Below, in pieces: positions 17,290 through 25,255 of a DNA stretch of 64,000 nucleotides. This DNA is from Burkholderiales bacterium (lineage in GTDB: Bacteria > Pseudomonadota > Gammaproteobacteria > Burkholderiales > JAEUOS01), in the NCBI GenBank assembly GCA_016790635.1, contig JAEUOR010000062.1, positions 124,001 to 188,000 on the forward strand, read 5' to 3'. Position numbers and translations under genes: made by a program. Position 1 is the first letter of the stretch. The number at the start of each line of letters is the position of its first letter. The notes below the pieces were generated by a model, which was not told where the DNA came from, made no database searches, and saw only the letters and a list, made by a program, of their open reading frames with translations.

Positions 17290-17395
17290 AGGCGGGACAT
17301 AAACCGTCCGGTGAACTGTTTACACCAGCGGAAGCGCCCGAGTTGTCTGGCGACGCAGCCTGCAAGGGTAAGTCAACTGGAACGGCAAGTGGAAC

Positions 17396-17605
17396 CTAAA
17401 GCGCCAAGTGCCGTCGCAATGCGTCGTCAAGCGCCCGCAGCTTGCCCGCGGGGACAATCCCGCGCCGCAGGCTGCCAACACGACTCTTGTCGATCGTGCG
17501 CACCTGCTGCGCCAGCGCCTTGCCGTCCTTGGATAGCCCGGTCTCCGCTGCGGTGGGCTTGACTTCGAAGGGATGAACCTTGACCAGGGTGGCAGTCAAA
17601 GGCAC
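17396..17605 (-). pseudogene. MazF/PemK toxin, C-terminal fragment
   Basis: About 69 residues that match the C-terminal two-thirds of PemK/MazF endoribonucleases (VVPLTATLVKVHPFEV, ETGLSKDGKALAQQVRTIDKSRV, GKLRALDDALRRHLAL). The N-terminal strand and basic residues needed for RNA cleavage are missing: the frame continues upstream into an unrelated membrane-protein sequence. No antitoxin gene is adjacent. It is most likely a deletion junction product with no toxin activity. Confidence 0.65.
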
Positions 17606-17792
17606 AACAGTGACGATGTGCCAACTGGCCCACAGAATGCGCACATGCGGCTCACGCAAGACTTGACCGCCATCGGTCGGAATATAGCCCTGCGCGCGCA
17701 TGCGGCGAAAAAACCAGCCACTCACCGAGAACGGAGTGAACGAGGCCGATGGCTATGGCGAGGACTCCTGCGGCTACGAAGTACGCGTTCAT
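17606..17792 (-). pseudogene. truncated integron-cassette membrane protein
   Basis: Read from ATG (MNAYFVAAGVLAIAIGLVHS), this begins a small membrane protein of a kind often found as an integron cassette. A run of six A on the plus strand (17708-17713), one too many, shifts the frame; in the second frame it continues FRRMRAQGYIPTDGGQVLRE to about WASWHIVTV, where it meets the MazF fragment. It starts 37 nt after the attC R' core at 17829. Frameshift and loss of the 3' half both make it non-functional unless the homopolymer is a sequencing error. Confidence 0.5.
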
Positions 17793-17828
17793 GCAGCGCT
17801 ACTACTGCGAAAAATGTTCATCGATGGC

Positions 17829-17911
17829 GCACAACGCTCCGGTTCAGCGGCGACGCGCCAGCGCCGTACGCTGCATCCGGTTGTTGCACGGCACATGGCA
17901 CCTGGTTAGAC
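17829..17911 (-). other. attC recombination site of the aldo/keto reductase cassette
   Basis: 83 bp on the minus strand from GTCTAAC (fits RYYYAAC; it contains the TAA stop of the reductase) to GTTGTGC (near the GTTRRRY core, one mismatch). The inner part is an imperfect dyad (CCGG..GCAGCG / CGCTG..CCGG). GTCTAAC pairs, with one G-U, with GTTGGAC at the start of the same cassette, as expected for a site made by circular-cassette integration. Confidence 0.65.
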
Positions 17912-18889
17912 CAGCGTGGCGCCTTCTGCGAGGCCAGGCTGTGCCAGTTCATTGATGCGCCTTAGCATCTCGGACGTCAGGCGGATATCGGCGGCCTTCG
18001 CATTCTCCTCGACCCGCTCTGCGCGACGGGTTCCTGGAATGGGAAAGATATCCTGACCCTGATGCAGCATCCACGCCAGCGCAAGTTGCGCAGGCGTTAC
18101 GCCAAGTTCCTTTGCGACCGCCATGAAGGGCATAAAGCGGTCCCTGTTCAAGGCGAGGTTTCCGCCGGCATAGCGAGGGTTGTTCTGTCGAAAGTCGTCC
18201 TTGCTCAGGCTGGTAACCGTACCGGTAAGGAAGCCGCTCCCTAACGGCGACCAGCCGACCAAGGCGATGCCAAGCTCACGGAGCGTCGGCAGCAGATCCG
18301 CTTCCGCTTCACGGCGCCATAGAGAATACTCAAACTGCACGGCAGCGATCGGGTGAACCTTGTGCGCGCGTCTGACCTGCTCGGCGGACACGTTGCTCAG
18401 GCCGAGATAACGGACCTTGCCGGCAGTGACCCCCTCCGCCATCGCTTCAACTGTTTCTTCAATGGGCGTAGCGGGGTCGGCGTAGTGCGCATACCACAGA
18501 TCAATGACATCCACACCCAAACGCTTGAGGCTGGCGCTGAGAGCCTTGCGCACGTATGGCGCCTTGCCGTTGATCTTGAGTGAGAATCCCCAGCCAGTAG
18601 GCAGATCGGTCCCGGTCTCGCTCTGGTCGAAGATGATCCCGAACTTCGTGGCCACGAACGCCTGTTGGCGCCTGCCGGCAATGGCGCGCCCAACTAGCGT
18701 TTCGTTATGGCCGCTGCCATAGGCGTCGGCCGTATCAATCATATTCATGCCGACATCGAGCGCGCGACGGATCGTCCCGACGGCTTGTTCGTCGTCAGAC
18801 GCCCCGTAATATCCCTCAAGAACCATCGCCCCGTAGCCGAGCCTGCCCACACTCAGGCCGTTCTTTCCAAGTTTTCTCTTCTCAATCAC
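17906..18889 (-). CDS. aldo/keto reductase (integron-type cassette gene)
   Basis: 327 residues, AKR TIM barrel: DTADAYGSGHNE holds the catalytic Asp/Tyr, VATKFG the lysine, and YAHYADP the histidine; cofactor-binding IPGTRRAERVEEN is near the end. NADPH-dependent reduction of an aldehyde or ketone is expected. GTG is chosen because GGAGGTGAGATC precedes it; the longer TTG-initiated frame would start inside the attC core. The gene is flanked on both sides by attC-type sites and occupies the cassette almost completely. Its GC content is lower than that of core genes in the window. Confidence 0.85.
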   Translation of the reverse strand: MIEKRKLGKNGLSVGRLGYGAMVLEGYYGASDDEQAVGTIRRALDVGMNMIDTADAYGSGHNETLVGRAIAGRRQQAFVATKFGIIFDQSETGTDLPTGWGFSLKINGKAPYVRKALSASLKRLGVDVIDLWYAHYADPATPIEETVEAMAEGVTAGKVRYLGLSNVSAEQVRRAHKVHPIAAVQFEYSLWRREAEADLLPTLRELGIALVGWSPLGSGFLTGTVTSLSKDDFRQNNPRYAGGNLALNRDRFMPFMAVAKELGVTPAQLALAWMLHQGQDIFPIPGTRRAERVEENAKAADIRLTSEMLRRINELAQPGLAEGATLV

Positions 18890-18913
18890 GATCTCACCTC
18901 CGCTAATCTTGCC

Positions 18914-18980
18914 GTCCAACGTTTGAATTCACCTGCCTGCGCGGCTTTTGGCGCAGGTCTGGTGGAACGATGGGTTAGCG
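18914..18980 (-). other. attC recombination site of the HEPN-like cassette
   Basis: 67 bp on the minus strand running from CGCTAAC to GTTGGAC (perfect GTTRRRY). The interior has a 7-bp perfect stem CCTGCGC/GCGCAGG and a second stem (CACC/GGTG then TT/AA) with an extrahelical base, the classic attC hairpin. CGCTAAC is the exact reverse complement of GTTAGCG found at the other end of the same cassette (20379-20385), which is the diagnostic pairing for one mobile cassette. Confidence 0.75.
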
Positions 18981-18998
18981 CTCCAGCGCACCGATTGG

Positions 18999-20375
18999 TC
19001 ATTCTTCCACCATGGGCGGGAGCACTCGGTCCAGCCAGAAGTCCGCATCAAGTTTTCGCGATCCGGTCAGCGACTCGTCTGTCAGAAATCGCGCAACAGC
19101 ATCTCTTAGGCAAACTTTCGCCAGCTCCGCATGTTCATGTAAAAGCTGGGCATCCTTGGACCTGAGATTGAGACCACCATGCACAACGCGGTTTCTCGAC
19201 AGTTGAACGTCACGCACATTTTCGTATCTGGGTCTTCGCTCAGATGCCGGCGCCAGATACGCGTAGTTAAGTGCGACTCGAAATGAGAGCTCTGATCGGT
19301 CGTTAGGATTTAGCAATGCCTCAAGCCCAATCACCGCATCCAACAATGCGTCGATCGGAGACATACGGCTTTCGGCGTCGAGTAAACGCGCCGCTGCGAT
19401 GTTCAACTCATCGCGTTGGGTTACTGCAAGTGCCTTGTACAGACCGACAAAACGTGCAACGTCTTCATGGGTCAGCTCCATGAAGGAGAACGGGTTGACC
19501 ACGAGTGGCGCAGAACTATGGCCACTCATATTCGGAAGAATCGCTGGACGAATCTTGGTGAAGCTGGCAAGTACGCCGACCCGGCCACTTTTGACAATGT
19601 GAAGCGCGCTCAAGATGCGGCCAATCTGCTCCTGAGAGTTCTGCGCATCAGAATGGTCTGGGACGAAGTTCTCATAAGTTTTGGTGAGCCAAACCGAAAT
19701 GGGCGTTTCTGAGATTACTGCGGCCGTAACGAACCGTGACGTCAGGTCATATCGACTTTCGGACGTGATGTCATTGCTCCCAAGGTCTGCAATTTCGTCC
19801 GCCGTGAGTAGGCGGATGTAAAGGCCATTATCGAGGTCTATCCTTTCGACGCCTTCAGGCAGCTTGAGGCCGGTGAGGACTGTCAAGATCTCCCTCTCAC
19901 CAGTTCTTTTTGTGAGAATCTTCTCAAGATCGGAGATAACGCTGAAGATTGCCGCTTCAATGGATGAATGTTCTGGAATTCTCAGCGCGACTTCCCGCGA
20001 CAAGCATGAGCACAGTGCAAAACAGTCTTGTATCAATTGACTGCCAGAGTTATGGCAAACATAACCAAGCAGTTCTGGCTGTTGCTCACGCACTAGCTTA
20101 TCCAGCAAATCTAAGTCAGCCGTTCCAACATGCTTTTTTCGGAAGCTGATCCAAGATTGCACGCCTTGATATGCCTCGACATTTATCGAGAAGCCCCCGA
20201 CACCTGTCGGCCGTGGGACTCTCTTCCAATCGGCAGCGGGTTCAGCCAACCACTCTGGAACCATCTTTGACAGAGTTGCTGATATGCGGTCCTTCACTTC
20301 AGGAGCAAGACCCGCAGCTCCCCCTTTAGGCTCTAGTTCTCCATCGTGCATCGAAGGCGTAAGAGTCGAATTCAT
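18999..20375 (-). CDS. uncharacterised HEPN (ApeA-like) domain protein in integron-type cassette
   Basis: 458 residues, no signal peptide or membrane span. The C-terminal 130 residues (IDALLDAVIGLEALL, ELSFRVALNYAYL, then LSRNRVVHGGLN) look like an ApeA-type HEPN domain; R394-N-R-V-V-H399 is a complete RX4H motif, the active site of HEPN ribonucleases. The N-terminal 300 residues are not recognised. ATG is three bases after the GTTAGCG core, typical for cassette genes; a GTG 21 bases upstream is less likely. Base composition is clearly lower in GC than the flanking genome. A phage-defence or toxin role is plausible from the family, not shown. Confidence 0.7.
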   Translation of the reverse strand: MNSTLTPSMHDGELEPKGGAAGLAPEVKDRISATLSKMVPEWLAEPAADWKRVPRPTGVGGFSINVEAYQGVQSWISFRKKHVGTADLDLLDKLVREQQPELLGYVCHNSGSQLIQDCFALCSCLSREVALRIPEHSSIEAAIFSVISDLEKILTKRTGEREILTVLTGLKLPEGVERIDLDNGLYIRLLTADEIADLGSNDITSESRYDLTSRFVTAAVISETPISVWLTKTYENFVPDHSDAQNSQEQIGRILSALHIVKSGRVGVLASFTKIRPAILPNMSGHSSAPLVVNPFSFMELTHEDVARFVGLYKALAVTQRDELNIAAARLLDAESRMSPIDALLDAVIGLEALLNPNDRSELSFRVALNYAYLAPASERRPRYENVRDVQLSRNRVVHGGLNLRSKDAQLLHEHAELAKVCLRDAVARFLTDESLTGSRKLDADFWLDRVLPPMVEE

Positions 20376-20378
20376 GAG

Positions 20379-20470
20379 CGCTAACGCAATGTACACCGCA
20401 AAACCTGCGGATTAATCTGGCGCCTGCGGTATACATCGACCGCGAAGCATAGCTTGAAGGCCCGTTCAGC
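20379..20470 (-). other. upstream cassette boundary, attC-like hairpin
   Basis: GTTAGCG (minus strand, 20385-20379) is the leading core of the HEPN cassette. Beside it lies a 12-bp hairpin (ATGTATACCGCA at 20436-20425 with TGCGGTGTACAT at 20400-20389, one G-U). No good RYYYAAC partner is seen; the best is GCTGAAC ending near 20464. It is either a decayed attC or an insertion junction in the Bug fragment. Confidence 0.4.
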
Positions 20471-20530
20471 AACAGTCTGCGCCGGAGTGAGTACTTTGTC
20501 CACCCCATTAAAACTGGCGACAAAGTCTGT

Positions 20531-20690
20531 ATTCGTTTCGCGCGTGATACGGATCAGTTCAGCCACGCTGCCGATGCCGCTGGCGTTGCTGGCTGTCAGA
20601 AGCAACGGCAGTTTGGCCCCCGTGCCGACCGGCGTGAACGACCTGACCGGGTCGAAGGCCAGGGTGCACAGGTGCGGCGAGACTGTGTGA
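20531..20690 (-). pseudogene. tripartite tricarboxylate (Bug/TctC) binding-protein fragment
   Basis: About 50 residues (LAFDPVRSFTPVGTGAKLPL, SGIGSVAELIRITRE) match the middle of Bug-family periplasmic binding proteins, compare the intact copy at 52056 (LGFDPLKRFEPVTILVNVPS). Neither end of the gene is present. The fragment abuts the cassette boundary, so it marks the left-hand chromosomal edge of the mobile segment. About 100 bp between it and the next gene hold nothing I recognise. Confidence 0.5.
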
Positions 20691-20795
20691 CATGTCTGGC
20701 CTCCATTTTTCGCCGGGATCGATCATGCAATAGCACGGCGATGCGCTGCGGCGAGCGTGCGAGAATTTCCGCCTCTTCAATCAACGAAAATCCCC

Positions 20796-21341
20796 ATGCC
20801 GCGCATCTCGCTTGTCAACGAAACCGACCGCCCCGACTTGGCCCCGCTGATCGCCGACATCAAGGCGCAGCGTGGCGGCAGGTTCTTGAATCTCTATCGC
20901 ACCCTGGCGCACAGCCCCGGGGTCGCGGCGGGCTGGCTGCATCTCTTCACCGAGATCCGCAAAAAGGCCAAGCTGGACGACGCCTCGCGCGAGCTGGCGA
21001 TCATGCGTGTGGCGGTGTTGAACGGTGCGCCCTACGAATACGCGGCGCACGTGCCCTTTGCGCTCAAGGCCGGTGTGACGCAGGCGCAGCTGGATGCACT
21101 GACTTCCTGGAGCGTGTCCGACCTCTACCCGCCCAAGATGCGCGCCGTGCTTGCCTATACCGATGCGATGACGCGCGAGATCCGCGTGCCCGACGGCGTC
21201 TTCGCCGCGGCGCGCGCGCACTTCGATGAGCAGGAGATGGTCGAGCTCACCGCGACCATCGGCGGCTACAACCTGGTGTCGCGCTTTCTCGAGGCCATGC
21301 AGGTGCCGCACGAAGAAGGGCCGATGACCTCTCACGACTAG
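20796..21341 (+). CDS. carboxymuconolactone decarboxylase family protein
   Basis: 181 residues, AhpD-like helical fold: ASRELAIMRVAVLNGAPYEYAAHVPFALKAG is the conserved core, in which the CxxC of AhpD peroxidases is absent and histidine is kept. Members decarboxylate carboxymuconolactone in the protocatechuate pathway or act as unassigned peroxidase-like proteins. ATG chosen at MPRISLVNETD, where the family normally begins. It is isolated, first intact gene after the mobile region. Confidence 0.83.
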   Translation: MPRISLVNETDRPDLAPLIADIKAQRGGRFLNLYRTLAHSPGVAAGWLHLFTEIRKKAKLDDASRELAIMRVAVLNGAPYEYAAHVPFALKAGVTQAQLDALTSWSVSDLYPPKMRAVLAYTDAMTREIRVPDGVFAAARAHFDEQEMVELTATIGGYNLVSRFLEAMQVPHEEGPMTSHD

Positions 21342-21347
21342 GCATCG

Positions 21348-21384
21348 GCCGCTCGCCGCGGGCTTGAAGACCGCGGCGAGCGGC
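21348..21384. terminator. bidirectional stem-loop between convergent genes
   Basis: Perfect 14-bp stem (GCCGCTCGCCGCGG / CCGCGGCGAGCGGC) with a 9-nt loop, filling the gap between two convergent stop codons. No T-run follows, so it may act as a strong pause or a bidirectional transcript 3' end rather than a classical intrinsic terminator. Confidence 0.65.
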
Positions 21385-21389
21385 AGCGC

Positions 21390-22181
21390 CTACGCCGGCG
21401 CCGGCTGGTTCACCAGATCGCGATAGGCGTGCCAGGTGGCGTGCCCGACCAGCGGCCCGGTGACGATGAGACCCACGTAGAACGTGGCGAAGCCGATGCC
21501 GATCAAGAGCACGATCAGCACCGCCCAGACCAGCATCGCCGCCGGGTTGCGAAACACCGCGACGATCGAGAGGACGGCAGCGGTGATCGGGTCGGCGCGC
21601 CGGTCGAGGAGGCAGGGAATCGAGATCGCCGAAAACGCGAACACCAGCGCGGCGAAGAAAAAACCCACGCCGAAGAATGCGCCGACGAAGGCCAGGTTCT
21701 CGAGCGCCACGAGTTGCGCGAAGAACGCCGCCCAGGTCGGCAGGGCGCGCGCCTCGAAGAGCGCAAACGTGACCAGCGAAGCCCGCGCCCACACCAGGAA
21801 CGCGACAGTCAGGATCAGCACGTAGATGCCGATGCCGCCGGCGTTGCTGCGCCACGCGAGGAGCGAGCGCGCCAGGACCACCGGCTGTCCCGCCTCGCGC
21901 TGCCGCGAAAGGTCGTACAGCCCGACGGCGAGGAACGGGCCGACCAGCATGAAGCCGGTGGTGAGTGTCGAGGTGTAGTCGATCGCGAAGCGAAACACCA
22001 GCAGGATCAGGAGGCCCATGCCGGCAAAGCACAGGCCGTAGAAGGCGCTCTTGACGCCCAGTGCCGAGAAGTCGGCCCAGCCGCGCGCAAGCCAGTTGAA
22101 GGCACGCAGCGCGTCGACCTCGCGCACTTCCGGCAATTGAAAGTGCTGCGCTGTCGCCGAATGTTCGTTCGTCGTCGCCAT
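21390..22181 (-). CDS. DUF2189 family integral membrane protein
   Basis: 263 residues with about six hydrophobic helices (GLCFAGMGLLILLVFRFAI, AGGIGIYVLILTVAFLVWA, FVGAFFGVGFFFAALVFAF, MLVWAVLIVLLIGIGFATF). The N-terminal LPEVREVDALRAFNWLARGW is the DUF2189 signature. Function is unknown; homologues often lie near respiratory or oxidase genes in beta- and alphaproteobacteria. ATG is preferred over the immediately preceding GTG because of GGGAGG spacing. Confidence 0.82.
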   Translation of the reverse strand: MATTNEHSATAQHFQLPEVREVDALRAFNWLARGWADFSALGVKSAFYGLCFAGMGLLILLVFRFAIDYTSTLTTGFMLVGPFLAVGLYDLSRQREAGQPVVLARSLLAWRSNAGGIGIYVLILTVAFLVWARASLVTFALFEARALPTWAAFFAQLVALENLAFVGAFFGVGFFFAALVFAFSAISIPCLLDRRADPITAAVLSIVAVFRNPAAMLVWAVLIVLLIGIGFATFYVGLIVTGPLVGHATWHAYRDLVNQPAPA

Positions 22182-22199
22182 CACGCCTCCCCCTTGCGT

Positions 22200-23297
22200 T
22201 CAGGGCTCGGTCCGGGCCGCGCGGCCCAGCGCCCATCCCACCGATTCTCGCACTGCGTCGTCCGGGTGATCGGCCCGGCTTAAGAGCGCCGCGCGCAGGT
22301 TGGCCGCTCGCGCGGGGTCGGCTTCTTCGGCCAGCGCGTTGCCCAGCGCGACAGCGATATTCGAGAGCCACTTCGCATGACCGATGCGCAGGATCGCGCT
22401 GCCCGCCATGCGGCTGGCGAACTCGGCTTCGCTCCAGGCAAAAAGGTCGGTGAGCCGCGCGCGGTCCAGGCCGTTGCGAACTTGGCGAAAGTCGGGCAGC
22501 GCGGCGACCCGCGCGTACTTGTTCCACGGGCAGGCGGCCTGGCAATCGTCGCAGCCGTAGATGCGGTTGCCGACGAGGGGTCTCAGGTCCTCCGGGATCG
22601 CCCCCTTGAGCTCGATGGTCAGGTAGGAGATGCAGCGCCGCGCGTCCAGCCGGTAGGGCGCGGTGATGGCGCCGGTCGGACAGGCCTCTGCGCAGGCGAA
22701 GCAGGCGCCGCAGTGGTCATCCTGCGGCGCGTCGGGTGGCAGGTCCAGGTCGGTATAGATCTCGCCCAGGAAGAAGTACGACCCCGCCTCGCGCGACAGG
22801 AGGAGCGTGTGCTTGCCGCGCCAGCCCAGGCCGCCGCGCACGCCCAGCGCGACTTCCATGACCGGCGCCGAATCGGTGAATACGCGGTGCCCGAAGGCGC
22901 CCACCTCCGCCTCGATGGCCAGGGCCAGTTGCCGCAGTCGCCCGCGCAGCACCTTGTGATAGTCACGGCCCCAGGCGTACACGGACACACGCGCTTCTCC
23001 CGCATCGTCATCGGCAGAAGGGGGGTGAGGCTTCACTCCGGCGAGGTAGTCGACGCGCGCGGTGATGACCGAGACGGTGCCGGGCACCAGCTCGCCCGGA
23101 CGCGCACGGCGCGCGCCATGGCGAACCATATAATCCATCTCTCCGTGATAGCCGGCGGCAAGCCAGGCCGACAGTGCGGCTTCCTCCGCTGCCAGGTCGA
23201 TTCCGGAGAACCCCACCGCATCGAAGCCGAGCCCGCGACCCAGGGCGCGAATGCGCGACTTGAGCGCCTCGCGCTCCAAAGCCTCAGGCGATGACAT
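22200..23297 (-). CDS. queG: epoxyqueuosine reductase
   Basis: 365 residues. The two [4Fe-4S] clusters are visible in CGACFACAEACPTGA and CDDCQAACPWNKYA, following the cobalamin-binding DUF1730 domain (YHGEMDYMVRH, VYAWGRDYHKVLRGRL). Catalyses the last step of queuosine formation in tRNA, reducing epoxyqueuosine. Start codon overlaps the divergent tsaE start by 7 bp, a compact head-to-head arrangement. Confidence 0.95.
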   Translation of the reverse strand: MSSPEALEREALKSRIRALGRGLGFDAVGFSGIDLAAEEAALSAWLAAGYHGEMDYMVRHGARRARPGELVPGTVSVITARVDYLAGVKPHPPSADDDAGEARVSVYAWGRDYHKVLRGRLRQLALAIEAEVGAFGHRVFTDSAPVMEVALGVRGGLGWRGKHTLLLSREAGSYFFLGEIYTDLDLPPDAPQDDHCGACFACAEACPTGAITAPYRLDARRCISYLTIELKGAIPEDLRPLVGNRIYGCDDCQAACPWNKYARVAALPDFRQVRNGLDRARLTDLFAWSEAEFASRMAGSAILRIGHAKWLSNIAVALGNALAEEADPARAANLRAALLSRADHPDDAVRESVGWALGRAARTEP

Positions 23298-23791
23298 CAG
23301 ACCATCTTACCTTCCGCTTGGCCGACGAGGAGAGCATGCGCTCCCTGGGTGCGGCGCTGGCACGCCAACTCGGGCCCGGGATGCGCGTGTACCTGAGCGG
23401 GCCGCTGGGCAGCGGCAAGACCGCCCTGGTGCGCGCGACCCTCGCGGCGCTGGGGCATACAGGCCGCGTCAAAAGCCCCACGTACACCCTGGTTGAAATT
23501 TATGTAATTTCTGGGTATATTGCGTATCACTTTGATTTTTATAGGTTCAACGATCCCGCCGAATGGCGGGAAGCGGGCCTGGACGAACACTTCAACGAGT
23601 CGAGTCTGTGCCTGGTCGAGTGGCCTGAAAAAGCCTCCGGCGTCTTGCCCGTCCCGGACCTGATGGTGCGGATCGAATTTTCGGCGAGCGAGGACCCGCA
23701 GGCGCGCACGGTGGTCATAGAAGGATTGAGCGAACGCGGCACATCATGTCTGGACGCACTGCGCTTGAACTTCCCCACGGCTCCCGCCTGA
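23291..23791 (+). CDS. tsaE: tRNA threonylcarbamoyladenosine biosynthesis ATPase TsaE
   Basis: 166 residues: Walker A GPLGSGKTA, SPTYTLVE, HFDFYRF and LVEWPEKA are all typical. Works with TsaB/TsaD in t6A37 synthesis. Its first codons overlap the divergent queG start. The stretch encoding VEIYVISGYIAYHFDFYR is strikingly AT-rich (ATT, TAT, GTA, TTT codons) in an otherwise very GC-rich gene and contains a near-consensus promoter, see 23493. The 3' end overlaps amiC by 46 bp in another frame. Confidence 0.94.
   Translation: MTSDHLTFRLADEESMRSLGAALARQLGPGMRVYLSGPLGSGKTALVRATLAALGHTGRVKSPTYTLVEIYVISGYIAYHFDFYRFNDPAEWREAGLDEHFNESSLCLVEWPEKASGVLPVPDLMVRIEFSASEDPQARTVVIEGLSERGTSCLDALRLNFPTAPA
23493..23521 (+). 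promoter_or_regulatory. sigma70-type promoter inside tsaE
   Basis: TTGAAA, 17-bp spacer, TATATT. It lies 225 bp before the amiC start, inside an AT-rich island of the tsaE coding sequence. This would allow amiC to be transcribed separately from tsaE. Confidence 0.55.
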
Positions 23792-25140
23792 GCACGGCCG
23801 GCGCCGCGGCATCTCCGACTGACTCTCCCATCCTGTCGCAGCCACAGTCCGCGCGGCGCGAATTCCTGCGCGCGGGCGGCAGCCTTTTCCTGATCGCGGC
23901 CAGTTCGCCGCTCTTTGCGCAAGGCGCGGCGATCATCGCGGTGCGCGTCTGGCCCTCGCCCGACTACACGCGTGTCACCCTCGAGGTCGAAGCGCCGCTC
24001 AAGACCTCGCATCAGCTGTTGAAGAACCCGGATCGCCTGGTGCTGGACATCGAGGACCTGGAGCTCTCGGGCAAGCTGCGCGACCTTGTCTCCAAGGTCA
24101 ACCCCAACGACCCGTACATCGCCAGCGTGCGCGCCGGGCAGTTCAAGCCGCGCGTGGTGCGCCTAGTGTTCGACCTGAAGACCGAGGTCAATCCGCAGGT
24201 GTTCGCGCTGCGTCCGGTCGGCGAGTATGGTCACCGCCTGGTGCTGGACCTGCACCCTGCCGTTCCCAACGACCCGCTCATGGCGCTCCTGGAACGTCGC
24301 CCCGACCCTTCGCAGCCGGCTGCGCCATCGTCCCCCGCCGCGCGTGCGGAAGGTGAACCCGGCCGCGAGTCGACGCGCCCCGAGGCCCGCGAAGAGGCGC
24401 GGCCCGCACGTCCCGGCGTGACGCGCCTGATCACCATCGCGCTCGACCCCGGCCACGGCGGCGAGGATCCGGGCGCGATCGGCAAGCGCGGCACCTACGA
24501 AAAGCACGTCACCCTCGCGGTGGCCAAGCGCCTCAAGGAAAAGATCGAGGCCGAGCCCAACATGCGCGTCATGCTGACGCGCGACGGCGACTTTTTCGTG
24601 CCCCTGGGCGTACGCGTCCAGAAGGCGCGCCGCGTGCAGGCCGACCTGTTCGTCTCGATCCACGCCGATGCCTGGATCAAGCCGACCGCGCGTGGCTCCT
24701 CGGTGTTCGCGCTGTCCGAGAAGGGCGCCACCTCGAGTGCGGCCGGCTGGCTGGCGAAGAAGGAAAACGACGCCGACCTGATCGGCGGGGTCAACCTGGG
24801 CACGCACGACCGCGACCTGGCGCGAGTGCTCCTGGACCTGTCGACGACCGCCCAGATCAACGACAGCCTGAAACTCGGTCGAGCGGTGTTGGCCGAACTC
24901 GGCAACATCAACGAACTGCACAAGGCGCACGTCGAACAGGCCGGTTTCGCCGTGCTGCGGGCGCCGGACATCCCGTCGATCCTGGTCGAGACCGCATTCA
25001 TCAGCAACCCCGAGGAAGAGAAGCGCCTGAACGACGAGGCCTACCAGGACAAGATGGCCACGTCCATCATGCGCGGCATCCGGGCCTATCTGGCGAAGAA
25101 CCCGCCGTTGGCCAAGTCGCGCATGGCGTCTCTGCAATAG
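23746..25140 (+). CDS. amiC: N-acetylmuramoyl-L-alanine amidase, AmiC type
   Basis: 464 residues. A Tat signal (SARREFLRAGGSLFLIAASS), an AMIN domain (IIAVRVWPSPDYTRVTLEVE to LHPAV), a proline/alanine-rich linker near 195-225, then the Amidase_3 catalytic domain with zinc ligands in ALDPGHGGEDPGA (His), RGTYEKHVTLA (Glu) and SIHADAW (His); ETAFISNPEEE carries the catalytic Glu. Cleaves septal peptidoglycan during cell separation. The start overlaps the tsaE end; ATG gives a slightly long leader before the RR motif. Confidence 0.94.
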   Translation: MSGRTALELPHGSRLSTAGAAASPTDSPILSQPQSARREFLRAGGSLFLIAASSPLFAQGAAIIAVRVWPSPDYTRVTLEVEAPLKTSHQLLKNPDRLVLDIEDLELSGKLRDLVSKVNPNDPYIASVRAGQFKPRVVRLVFDLKTEVNPQVFALRPVGEYGHRLVLDLHPAVPNDPLMALLERRPDPSQPAAPSSPAARAEGEPGRESTRPEAREEARPARPGVTRLITIALDPGHGGEDPGAIGKRGTYEKHVTLAVAKRLKEKIEAEPNMRVMLTRDGDFFVPLGVRVQKARRVQADLFVSIHADAWIKPTARGSSVFALSEKGATSSAAGWLAKKENDADLIGGVNLGTHDRDLARVLLDLSTTAQINDSLKLGRAVLAELGNINELHKAHVEQAGFAVLRAPDIPSILVETAFISNPEEEKRLNDEAYQDKMATSIMRGIRAYLAKNPPLAKSRMASLQ

Positions 25141-25255
25141 TCCCTCCGGGCCGCGATCGCTACGGCGCCTGAGACCTCCATGCTGCATCGCAGCACGAGT
25201 GGCCGGATGAGCGTATAACAACGCCTTCACCGCCCGGCCCTGCCGGAGGTAGACC

